Shown here: positions 1 to 6,034 of the stretch, one piece after another
Position numbering within the stretch: position 1 is the first letter of the stretch
Layout of the letters: every line of letters starts with the position of its first letter
Assembly (NCBI GenBank): GCA_937967805.1
Contig: CALBTC010000542.1
Coordinates: forward strand, 1-6,092
From: an uncultured Anaerolineaceae bacterium
GTDB taxonomy: Bacteria > Chloroflexota > Anaerolineae > Promineifilales > Promineifilaceae
DNA length: 6,092 bases
Direction of reading: 5' to 3'
Made by a program: the position numbers and the translations under genes
The notes under the pieces: generated by a model
Told to the model about the DNA's origin: nothing
The model's database searches: none
Seen by the model: only the letters and a program-made list of their open reading frames with translations

Positions 1-1336
1 CCGTATTCGACACAGACATATACGCCAGCCGGGTCATATCCCAGGAGATGTTCTGCCCGCTGATTTGCATGTAGCGCCGAATGTGGTCCCGCTCAGACTC
101 GGTGGCATTGCGATACCAGCCCAACACCGTTTCGTTATCATGCGTACCGGTGTAAACGACGGAGTTTTTATCGAAGGTGTGGGGCAGGAAGCTGCTGTTG
201 CGTTCGCCGCCAAAGGCAAATTGCAAAATCTTCATGCCGGGGAAGTCAAATGCTTCACGCAAAGCGACGACGTCTGGCGTGATGACGCCCAAATCTTCGG
301 CAATAAAAGGCAGTTCGCCCAGGGCATTGCGCATGGCCTGGAAGAAGACGGCTCCTGGTCCCTTGACCCAGCGCCCGACAACGGCCGTTGGCTCGTCGGC
401 GGGAATTTCCCAGTAAGCGTCAAAGCCGCGAAAATGGTCGATGCGTACAATGTCGGCCTGAGTGAAGCTCATTTGCAGGCGTGTCGACCACCACGGATAG
501 CCCGCTTCGGCCATGCGCTCCCAGCGGTAGAGCGGGTTGCCCCAGCGCTGACCCGTCTCGCTAAAGTAATCTGGCGGCACCCCGGCAATGACGGTGGGGG
601 CCCCGGTTTCGTCCAGGTAAAACAGCTCCGGGTTGGCCCACACGTCGGCGCTATCAAACGCTACAAAAATGGGAATGTCGCCAATGATTTTGACGCCGCG
701 TTCGTTGGCGTACAATTTTAGGCTGAGCCATTGCTGGAAGAAGAGAAACTGCAAAAATTTATGCCGGTCGATTTCGTTTGCCAGTTTTTTGGCCCAGCTA
801 GCCATCGCTTCTGGCTCACGCAGAGCAATTTCGCGCGGCCAGGTGTTCCAGACGCCGCCCTCATGATCGACATGATGGTTTTTTAACGCCATAAAAAATG
901 CGAAATCATCCAGCCAATTGCTTTGGGTTGAGCAAAACTGCCGGTAAGCGCCTTGCTGCTCCTCTGTACCGTGTGCCAAAAAATGCTCGTGGGCCTGCTG
1001 CAGGAGGTCGGTTTTGTACTCAATGACCGGGCCATAGTCGACGGCGTGATTGGGGAAAGGAGGGACGGTGTGGACGGCCGTTTCCGGCAAATAGCCATCC
1101 CGCACCAACCGGTCCGGGCTAATCAGCAGCGGATTGCCGGCAAAGGCCGAAAACGCCTGGTACGGCGAATCGCCATAGCCGGTAGGACCCAACGGCAAAA
1201 TTTGCCACAGCGACTGCTTGCTGGCAACTAAAAAGTCGACAAATTCATAGGCGGCATCGCCAAAATCACCGATGCCGTAGCGGCCAGGAAAACAGGTTGG
1301 ATGGAGTAAGATGCCTGCAGCACGTTCAAAGCGCAT
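1..1336 (-). CDS. malQ: 4-alpha-glucanotransferase (amylomaltase, GH77), 3' end cut by the window
   Basis: This cytoplasmic enzyme cleaves an alpha-1,4-glucan and transfers the released segment to another glucan or glucose. The frame is open from ATG at 1336-1334 to the window edge: 445 codons without a stop. The family is about 500 residues long, so roughly 50-60 C-terminal residues are missing. The N-terminus (GILLHPTCFPGRYGIGDFG, then SLWQILPLGPTGYGDSPYQ) is classic GH77. The three catalytic acids can be placed: nucleophile Asp300 in RIDHFRGF, acid/base Glu347 in AEDLG, and Asp400 in TGTHDNET. Their spacing matches Thermus amylomaltase as I recall it (293/340/395). The start is supported by AAAGGG (1350-1345), 8 bases upstream. 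It lies 64 bases downstream of glgA on the same strand, so the two are probably co-transcribed, with a palindrome between them. The substrate context (glycogen turnover versus maltodextrin use) is inferred from the neighbour. Confidence 0.96.
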   Translation of the reverse strand, partial: MRFERAAGILLHPTCFPGRYGIGDFGDAAYEFVDFLVASKQSLWQILPLGPTGYGDSPYQAFSAFAGNPLLISPDRLVRDGYLPETAVHTVPPFPNHAVDYGPVIEYKTDLLQQAHEHFLAHGTEEQQGAYRQFCSTQSNWLDDFAFFMALKNHHVDHEGGVWNTWPREIALREPEAMASWAKKLANEIDRHKFLQFLFFQQWLSLKLYANERGVKIIGDIPIFVAFDSADVWANPELFYLDETGAPTVIAGVPPDYFSETGQRWGNPLYRWERMAEAGYPWWSTRLQMSFTQADIVRIDHFRGFDAYWEIPADEPTAVVGRWVKGPGAVFFQAMRNALGELPFIAEDLGVITPDVVALREAFDFPGMKILQFAFGGERNSSFLPHTFDKNSVVYTGTHDNETVLGWYRNATESERDHIRRYMQISGQNISWDMTRLAYMSVSNT

Positions 1337-1368
1337 AGTGAGAACCCTTTATCAAAAATTTGGGATTT

Positions 1369-1396
1369 GTAGGGGCGCGTCGCGACGCGCCCTTAC
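1369..1396. repeat. GC-rich palindrome between glgA and malQ
   Basis: Arms 1369-1382 and 1383-1396 are complementary over 14 base pairs, with one G-T wobble (1372/1393) and no spacer. The core GGGCGCGTCG/CGACGCGCCC is perfect. The element fills the middle of the 64-base glgA-malQ gap, between the glgA stop (1401) and the malQ ribosome binding site. From memory, GTAGGGGC-type palindromes of this kind recur between genes in Chloroflexota, cyanobacteria and other bacteria. It has no U-tract on the minus strand strong enough to call it a simple terminator. It may attenuate or stabilise the glgA-malQ transcript, or simply be an interspersed repeat. Confidence 0.75.
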
Positions 1397-1400
1397 GGGA

Positions 1401-2846
1401 TCATCCATTCAGTGTGCGGGCAATAGCCCACTCATAAAGCTGCTGGTAGCCGCTGGCCGAGCGCTGCCAGGAAAAGTCGGAGCGCATGCCGTTTTGCTGG
1501 ATGCCCTGCCAGCGGGGTTTATCTACATTGTACACGTAGATAGCTCGCTGCAGGGTTTGCCAGAAGGCGTCGGCATTGTAATCGTAAAACGTAAAGCCGG
1601 TTTCGCCGTCGGTCACGGTGTCGGCCAGACCGCCGGTGGCCCGCACCACCGGCACGCTGCCGTAGCGCATAGCAATGAGCTGTCCCAGCCCGCACGGCTC
1701 AAACAGCGACGGCATTAGGAACATATCGCTGCCGGCGTAGATGAGCGGGGCAAAATTGGCGTCGTAGCTCAGGTAGGCGGTCATTTTTTCCGGATGATAA
1801 GCGGCTAGCCGGGCAAACATCTCTTCGTAACCCGGATCGCCGGTGCCCAGCACAATAAACTGGGCGTCTCCAGAGTAGCCGTTCATCAGCAGATGAATGA
1901 CGTGGCCGGTAATATCCAGCCCTTTTTGCCAATCCAACCGGGAGACCATGGCTACCAGCGGGATGTTGTCGCGCTGGGGCAGGTTGGCGCGGGATTGCAG
2001 AGCGCGGCGGTTGTGCAGCCGTTTTTCGAGATGATTCACGTCATAATAACTGGCTAAACTGTTATCTGCCGCCGGGTCCCATTCTTCATAATCCAAACCG
2101 TTCAAAATACCATGTACATCAAAATGACGATGGCGCAGCAGGCCATCCAGTCCGGCACCACCTGCCGGTGTCATGATCTCGCGAGCGTAAGTCGGGCTTA
2201 CCGTGTTGACCATCGTGGCATGGTAAATGCCCCGGGCCATAAAGTTAACCTCGTCAAATCCTTCTTCGGCCAGCGAGTGGGTTTGCAAACCCATGTAATC
2301 AAAAATGCGCCAGTTCGTTTTGCCCTGATGCGCCAAATTGTGAATGGTAAAAACGGTGGCGATGCCACGAAACTGTTCGTAACCTTGTCCGGCGGTGGAG
2401 AGCCAGGTAAGCGCCGGAGCCGTGTGCCAATCGTGAGCATGAACAATGTCTGGCTTCCATTCCAGGGTAGCTGTTAACTCAAGCGCGGCGCGGCTGAAAA
2501 AGGCAAAGCGGTACGCATCATCACCGTAACCGTACAGGCTGGGGCGGCTAAACAGGTTACCTTCGGCAATAAAGTAGATGGGTACCTGGCTGTTGGGCAG
2601 CGTTCCCTGAAACACACCGGCGGTGAGATGTCCCACGCCTGTTGGCACGCTTAATGAACCCGGCAATGGTGCAACGCCAGGATACCCCGCCTCGATTTTT
2701 TGATAGGCGGGCATCACCACCCGGACATCATGGCCCATCTCGTGTAAAGCTTTGGGCAGCGAACCGCCCACATCACCCAGGCCGCCGGTTTTGGCGAAGG
2801 GCGCCACCTCGGCGCTTAGAAACAGAATCTTTAATTTATTAGACAT
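1401..2846 (-). CDS. glgA: Glycogen synthase, ADP-glucose type (GT5)
   Basis: It elongates alpha-1,4-glucan chains from ADP-glucose in the cytoplasm and is the polymerising step of bacterial glycogen synthesis. It has 481 residues from ATG 2846-2844 (E. coli GlgA has 477). It shows the GT5 N-terminal domain with KTGGLGDV (Lys19-Val25, nucleotide-sugar loop), HAHDWHTAP (about 136-144) and NGLDYEEWDP (about 249-258). The C-terminal GT-B half carries SRLDWQKG (Arg303 and Lys308, phosphate contacts), FEPCGLGQ (Glu383, catalytic-site Glu of the family) and the TGGLADTV loop (404-411). An in-frame TTG sits one codon upstream at 2849, but ATG is preferred because AAGGG (2858-2854) lies 7 bases before it. 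It is the first gene of a minus-strand pair with malQ and is divergent from the LysM gene. No branching enzyme or ADP-glucose pyrophosphorylase gene is in view. Confidence 0.97.
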   Translation of the reverse strand: MSNKLKILFLSAEVAPFAKTGGLGDVGGSLPKALHEMGHDVRVVMPAYQKIEAGYPGVAPLPGSLSVPTGVGHLTAGVFQGTLPNSQVPIYFIAEGNLFSRPSLYGYGDDAYRFAFFSRAALELTATLEWKPDIVHAHDWHTAPALTWLSTAGQGYEQFRGIATVFTIHNLAHQGKTNWRIFDYMGLQTHSLAEEGFDEVNFMARGIYHATMVNTVSPTYAREIMTPAGGAGLDGLLRHRHFDVHGILNGLDYEEWDPAADNSLASYYDVNHLEKRLHNRRALQSRANLPQRDNIPLVAMVSRLDWQKGLDITGHVIHLLMNGYSGDAQFIVLGTGDPGYEEMFARLAAYHPEKMTAYLSYDANFAPLIYAGSDMFLMPSLFEPCGLGQLIAMRYGSVPVVRATGGLADTVTDGETGFTFYDYNADAFWQTLQRAIYVYNVDKPRWQGIQQNGMRSDFSWQRSASGYQQLYEWAIARTLNG

Positions 2847-2901
2847 CAAATAGCCCTTGCTTGTACTTCCTGCAATTTATGAACTGCTATTTTCCCTGTT
2901 T

Positions 2902-2928
2902 TTGGACTTTAGGCCAATGATGTACAAT
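2902..2928 (+). promoter_or_regulatory. Candidate sigma70-type promoter in the divergent intergenic region
   Basis: The 104-base gap between glgA and the LysM gene (2847-2950) must hold both divergent promoters. On the plus strand TTGGAC (2902-2907) and TACAAT (2923-2928) resemble -35 and -10 boxes, but the 15-base spacer is short. A start near 2935 would leave a very short leader before GGAGAGG at 2941-2947. A small imperfect inverted repeat (TTGG 2902-2905 with CCAA 2914-2917) overlaps the -35 box. For glgA on the minus strand I see only weak matches, so none is called. Confidence 0.35.
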
Positions 2929-2950
2929 AACAACAAATGAGGAGAGGTGC

Positions 2951-3712
2951 ATGTCTGCTCGAAAGATGATTCCGTTTTTGCTGCTGAATATTATGGTTTC
3001 CACGGTTGTGGTGCTGGCCATTTTGTATTGGTGGGATAACCGGGATGGCGATGCGGAAACGACCGCAACCATCCCTACCACGATTACCCCCGCCTTTTTG
3101 CAAATTACGGCCGTGCCACAACAAGAAATCGCCCCCACCAATACTGCTGAGCCGGATGACGGTCCGCTCATTCATGTGGTTCAGGCGGGTGATACATTAG
3201 GTACCATCAGTCAGCTTTATGATGTGACGGTGGATGCTATCGTAGACGAAAACGGACTGCCCAATGAAAACATCATCTCCGTTGGGCAGCAGCTTGTCAT
3301 TCCTATTGGTGGTACATCGACGCCAGAGCCGCAGGCAACGGCCGTTCCCCAAGAAGCCGTTTTGCCCACGCCCATCGCTACCCAGCCGGTGGGAGCAGGC
3401 GAGGCGGTAGTGGAAATTTCGGCCGTGATCGGCCCAGACCAACTGGCCAACGAAGCCGTTCTCCTCACCAACAGCGGCGATGCTCCCATCGCTCTGCAAA
3501 ACTGGACCCTGCTGGACGAAGATGGCCACGAGTATCGTTTTGGCCAGGTTACCCTCTTTGCCGGGTCCGACCTGCAATTGAATACAACCAGCGGAGCCAA
3601 CGGCCCCACTGCCCTGTTTTGGGGCCTCAGTGAAGCCATTTGGACGTCGGGTGAAACCGTCACGCTGCAAGATAGCACCGGGGCCACCCGCGTAACGTTT
3701 ACGGTGCCATAA
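2951..3712 (+). CDS. Membrane-anchored LysM and lamin-tail-domain protein
   Basis: This 253-residue protein probably sits outside the membrane and binds cell-wall glycan. A short basic start (MSARK) precedes a hydrophobic segment at about 7-27 with no lipobox Cys, so it reads as a signal anchor. A Thr/Pro-rich linker leads to one LysM domain (about 74-118: IHVVQAGDTLGTISQLY, then NIISVGQQLVIP), a family known to bind N-acetylglucosamine-containing glycans. A second Thr/Pro/Glu-rich linker (about 120-148) leads to a beta-rich C-terminal domain (about 150-253) with NEAVLLTNSG, ALQNWTLLDEDG and ETVTLQDSTG, which match the lamin-tail domain pattern. The start is fixed by GGAGAGG at 2941-2947. It is divergent from glgA and followed after 2 bases by a small gene, probably co-translated. 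No catalytic domain is visible, so a structural, adhesive or scaffold role is inferred. Confidence 0.88.
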   Translation: MSARKMIPFLLLNIMVSTVVVLAILYWWDNRDGDAETTATIPTTITPAFLQITAVPQQEIAPTNTAEPDDGPLIHVVQAGDTLGTISQLYDVTVDAIVDENGLPNENIISVGQQLVIPIGGTSTPEPQATAVPQEAVLPTPIATQPVGAGEAVVEISAVIGPDQLANEAVLLTNSGDAPIALQNWTLLDEDGHEYRFGQVTLFAGSDLQLNTTSGANGPTALFWGLSEAIWTSGETVTLQDSTGATRVTFTVP

Positions 3713-3714
3713 TC

Positions 3715-3939
3715 ATGCGTGGATTAATTGATCAAAAAGGAGAACAGTTTGCTTATCTACAAGGAGGTACATTATTCACCCTGGACGGTGAACCAACCGG
3801 TTATCTCCGCGGCAATTTTGTAGAAGATTTAGCCGGCAACCGCATCTGGCGGGTGGTAGGCGATGCCGTTTACTCTTTAGACGGCAACGAAACCATCGGC
3901 TTTTTTGGCGCACAGCGGGACGACCGGTACGATCTTTAG
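3715..3939 (+). CDS. Small beta-rich repeat protein, function unknown (possible 4-fold beta flower type)
   Basis: This is a 74-residue protein with no signal peptide or membrane segment. It contains two similar units: GGTLFTLDGEPTGYLRG (about 17-33) and GDAVYSLDGNETIGFFG (about 49-65). Weaker related strands are MRGLIDQKGEQFAYL at the start and VEDLAGNRIWRV between the two. The pattern of short strand, DG turn, strand suggests a small closed beta structure. It resembles proteins I recall being described as 4-fold beta flower, but that assignment is tentative. The ATG lies 2 bases after the TAA of the LysM gene with no strong ribosome binding site, which fits translational coupling. A perfect AAGGAGGT at 3761-3768 lies inside the gene but has no useful in-frame start behind it. 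Real gene status is likely from the coupling and the regular repeats. Confidence 0.75.
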   Translation: MRGLIDQKGEQFAYLQGGTLFTLDGEPTGYLRGNFVEDLAGNRIWRVVGDAVYSLDGNETIGFFGAQRDDRYDL

Positions 3940-3953
3940 ACAATGTTGAAGCC

Positions 3954-4011
3954 CAGGACTGGCAGTCCTAAAACCTAGCAACCAAATATTGGCGTAGGAC
4001 TGCCAGTCCTG
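3954..4011. repeat. Pair of palindromes arranged as inverted copies
   Basis: AGGACTGGCAGTCCT (3955-3969) and AGGACTGCCAGTCCT (3996-4010) are each palindromic, with 7-base arms around one central base. They are also exact reverse complements of each other over 17 bases (3954-3970 and 3995-4011). The 24-base spacer contains a further small hairpin, CCAA-ATA-TTGG (3982-3992). The RNA could therefore form either two short hairpins or one long 17-bp stem. It occupies the 103-base gap between the small beta-rich gene (stop at 3939) and nfo (start 4043). There is no U-tract for an intrinsic terminator. A weak promoter match (TTGGCG 3989-3994, CATTAT 4013-4018) overlaps the right copy. Confidence 0.85.
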
Positions 4012-4042
4012 CCATTATGAAACAACCAAAAAGTGAGGAAAT

Positions 4043-4915
4043 ATGCGATTAGGCGCACAGATGAGCGCGGCTGGCGGTTTGTATAAAGCGTTTGCCCGTG
4101 GTGACGAAGCAGGCTGTGATTCAATGTTGGTGTTTACCAAAAGTAACCGACAGTGGAAAGCCAAACCCATTACTGACAAAGATATTAAGAAATACCGAGA
4201 AGCAGCGGAGGAATACGACCACATTTATCCGGTAGCGGTTCATGCCAGCTACCTGATTAACATCGCTTCCCCGGATGATGATCTTTGGGAAAAATCTTAC
4301 CAGGCGCTGAAGGATGAAGTGGAACGGGCCGCTGCGTTTGATATTCCGCTGCTCACCTTTCATCCCGGCTCGTTTGTCAGTGGTGATGAGCAGTCGGGCA
4401 TGGATCTCATTGTGCGTGGCTTGAAGCGTTTGCTGGATGAAACGGCCGAATCCTGCGCCAACGTCACCGTCTGTGTCGAAACAATGGCCGGGCAGGGCAC
4501 CAACATCGGCCGCAGCTTTGAGCAGCTTGCCTACATTTTATCGGAAGTTGGTGCCAACGAGCGGCTGGGTGTCTGCTTCGACACCTGCCATGTCTTTGCT
4601 GCCGGTTATGACATTCGCACGCCAGAAACCTACGCCGAAACGATGAATACTTTCGATGAGAAAATTGGCCTGGACAAGATTAAATGTTTCCACTTTAACG
4701 ACAGCAAGCATGAGCTTGGCTCCAACAAAGATCGTCACGAACATATTGGCGAGGGGCACATCGGTAAATCTGGCTTTGCCAACTTTGTCAACGATTCTCG
4801 CTGGGCTGAGCATCCTGCCCACCTGGAAACGCCCAAAACAGAAGAAGATGAGGACGGCAACGAAATCGAGATGGATCCAATCAACCTGAAAACGCTGCGT
4901 GATTTGATTGAGTAG
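4043..4915 (+). CDS. nfo: Endonuclease IV (apurinic/apyrimidinic endonuclease)
   Basis: It cuts DNA 5' to abasic sites and removes blocked 3' ends in base excision repair, using a three-zinc TIM-barrel active site. The protein has 290 residues (E. coli Nfo has 285). All nine expected zinc ligands are visible: His67 (VHASYLIN), His107 (FHPGS), Glu146 (CVETMAGQG), Asp180 and His183 (CFDTCH), His217 (FHFNDSK), Asp230 and His232 (DRHEHIGEG), and Glu262 (LETP). The GEGHIG motif follows at about 237-242. After LETP there is a short acidic stretch (about 267-278, EEDEDGNEIEMD), which probably is a surface loop. GTGAGG (4033-4038) lies 4 bases before the ATG. The M19 gene begins 2 bases after the stop, so the two are likely one transcript. 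The gene appears intact and functional. Confidence 0.97.
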   Translation: MRLGAQMSAAGGLYKAFARGDEAGCDSMLVFTKSNRQWKAKPITDKDIKKYREAAEEYDHIYPVAVHASYLINIASPDDDLWEKSYQALKDEVERAAAFDIPLLTFHPGSFVSGDEQSGMDLIVRGLKRLLDETAESCANVTVCVETMAGQGTNIGRSFEQLAYILSEVGANERLGVCFDTCHVFAAGYDIRTPETYAETMNTFDEKIGLDKIKCFHFNDSKHELGSNKDRHEHIGEGHIGKSGFANFVNDSRWAEHPAHLETPKTEEDEDGNEIEMDPINLKTLRDLIE

Positions 4916-4917
4916 CC

Positions 4918-5973
4918 ATGTTCATCGTTGATGGCCACCTGGACCTGGCTTACGACGCGCTGGTAAACGGCCGTAACCACCACCAATCTCTCCAACAGCT
5001 ACGCGATCAGGAAAAAGGCCGCCATCCGGCAGGCCTTGCTACCGTGACGCTACCTGCCATCAAAGAAGCTGGCGTTGGCCTCATTTTTGGCACCCTCTTT
5101 GCCCCGCCGGCTGCGCGTCGTACCGCCGAATCCAGCTACCACACCCCGGCGCAAGCTGCACAAATGGCCACAGCCCAGCTTGATTATTATCATCGGCTGG
5201 CGGATGAGGACGAAACCGTTCGGCTGGTGCGTAGCCAGGCAGGGTTGGCTGAGGTGGTGGATAGTTTTGCCGGGGGGGAACGGCCGTTCTTAGGCATCGT
5301 CCCCTTGCTCAAAGGGGCAGACCCAATTCTAGAACCAGAAGAATTGGAGCGATGGGTGGAGCGCGGCCTGCGCATCGTTGGTTTAGCCTGGGATGATACG
5401 GTGTACGCTTCTGGTTTTCAGCGCGGCAGTCCCTTTGGCCTCACCAAAGCGGGCCGTCAACTACTGGAGATCATGGCCGACTTTGGCCTCATTGCCGATC
5501 TCAGCCATTTGAGTGAAAAAGCATCCCTGGACCTGCTGGACAGCTATCCCGGTACCGTCATCGCTTCACACAGCAACGCCCGCGCGCTTGTGCGCGACAG
5601 TGAACGTCACCTGAGCGATACGCAAATTCAGTTGATCGGAGAGCGGGATGGGGTGATTGGCATTTCGCCTTACAATGTGCTGCTGCGGCGCGGCCACCGG
5701 CATGGCGATCCCAAACATACTTTTACAATTGATCACGTCGTGGCTCACATTGATCACGTTTGTCAAGTGCTTGGTGATGCAGAGCATGTTGGGCTGGGCA
5801 CCGGACTGGGTGGGGCATTTGGTGTGGCTGAATTGCCAACGGGTATTAATTCGGTAATGGATTTAGGCGGAATTGGTGCCGGCTTAAAGGAAAGGGGGTA
5901 TGGGGATGAGGCGATAACGGCCGTACTGGGGCAAAATTGGCTTCGTCTACTACAGCACACATTGCCAGAATAA
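4918..5973 (+). CDS. Peptidase family M19 (membrane/renal dipeptidase) homologue with altered active site
   Basis: This is a 351-residue TIM-barrel amidohydrolase-type protein, about the usual M19 length, with no signal peptide. Family hallmarks are DGHLDL (His7, Asp9: zinc), LSHLSE (His197: zinc), ASHSNARAL (His218: zinc), SERHLSD, RDGVIGIS and the C-terminal GQNWLRLL. Two expected residues are missing. The bridging Glu normally found in an EGAD-like motif is Lys132 here (LLKGADPI, codon AAA at 5311-5313). The GSDFDG-like catalytic Asp loop reads GTGLGG, with Gly296 and Gly298 replacing Asp. The frame is otherwise intact, so this is not simple decay. Normal M19 enzymes hydrolyse dipeptides, including D-residue dipeptides; this copy may be inactive, use another mechanism, or bind rather than cleave. 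The ATG is 2 bases after the nfo stop, without a strong Shine-Dalgarno sequence, which suggests coupling. Family assignment is firm; activity is doubtful. Confidence 0.9.
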   Translation: MFIVDGHLDLAYDALVNGRNHHQSLQQLRDQEKGRHPAGLATVTLPAIKEAGVGLIFGTLFAPPAARRTAESSYHTPAQAAQMATAQLDYYHRLADEDETVRLVRSQAGLAEVVDSFAGGERPFLGIVPLLKGADPILEPEELERWVERGLRIVGLAWDDTVYASGFQRGSPFGLTKAGRQLLEIMADFGLIADLSHLSEKASLDLLDSYPGTVIASHSNARALVRDSERHLSDTQIQLIGERDGVIGISPYNVLLRRGHRHGDPKHTFTIDHVVAHIDHVCQVLGDAEHVGLGTGLGGAFGVAELPTGINSVMDLGGIGAGLKERGYGDEAITAVLGQNWLRLLQHTLPE

Positions 5974-5984
5974 AAAAGAAAAAG

Positions 5985-6020
5985 AAAAGGTTCGTCCTAC
6001 GATAATAGGACGAACCTTTT
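5985..6020. terminator. Perfect 15-bp hairpin, likely bidirectional terminator
   Basis: Arms 5985-5999 and 6006-6020 are perfectly complementary over 15 bp around the 6-base loop CGATAA. It lies 12 bases after the M19 stop. On the plus strand the stem ends in TTTT followed by AT, a short U-tract. On the minus strand the stem is followed by a long T-rich run (complement of 5974-5988, interrupted by two C). The structure therefore looks at least as good for transcription arriving from the right. It probably ends the nfo-M19 transcript. Confidence 0.8.
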
Positions 6021-6034
6021 ATCAGGAGAAGCAA

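Larger units (their letters stand above)
381..5924. repeat. Dispersed octamer palindrome ACGGCCGT, seven copies
   Basis: Exact copies occur at 381-388, 1074-1081, 3107-3114, 3338-3345, 4967-4974, 5280-5287 and 5917-5924. Three of them extend to AACGGCCGTT (380-389, 3337-3346, 5279-5288). All lie inside coding regions (malQ twice, the LysM gene twice, the M19 gene three times), and none is in glgA or nfo. About 0.1 copy would be expected in random sequence of this length with equal base use. The entry's range marks the first and last copy, not a continuous element. Confidence 0.85.

Noticed and set aside
65..721. Plus-strand open frame of 218 codons opposite malQ
   Set aside because: It is the antisense shadow of the clear GH77 frame, has no recognisable motif, and all catalytic motifs lie on the minus strand.
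1311..1718. Plus-strand open frame crossing the glgA 3' end and the palindrome
   Set aside because: It spans the glgA-malQ gap and antisense glgA with no domain and no ribosome binding site; it is a by-product of GC-rich codon use.
2847..2849. TTG codon one position upstream of the glgA ATG as the start
   Set aside because: The ATG at 2846 has a good AAGGG at 7 bases, and the extra residue adds nothing to the conserved N-terminus.
3197..3687. Two overlapping minus-strand frames of about 156 codons opposite the LysM gene
   Set aside because: They are antisense to a convincing LysM/lamin-tail protein and their translations have no domain-like pattern.
3761..3768. Perfect AAGGAGGT inside the small beta-repeat gene
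   Set aside because: No in-frame start follows at a suitable distance. A second AGGAG at 3738-3742 leads only to a 24-codon out-of-frame stretch from TTG 3749. Both are probably coincidental codon choice.
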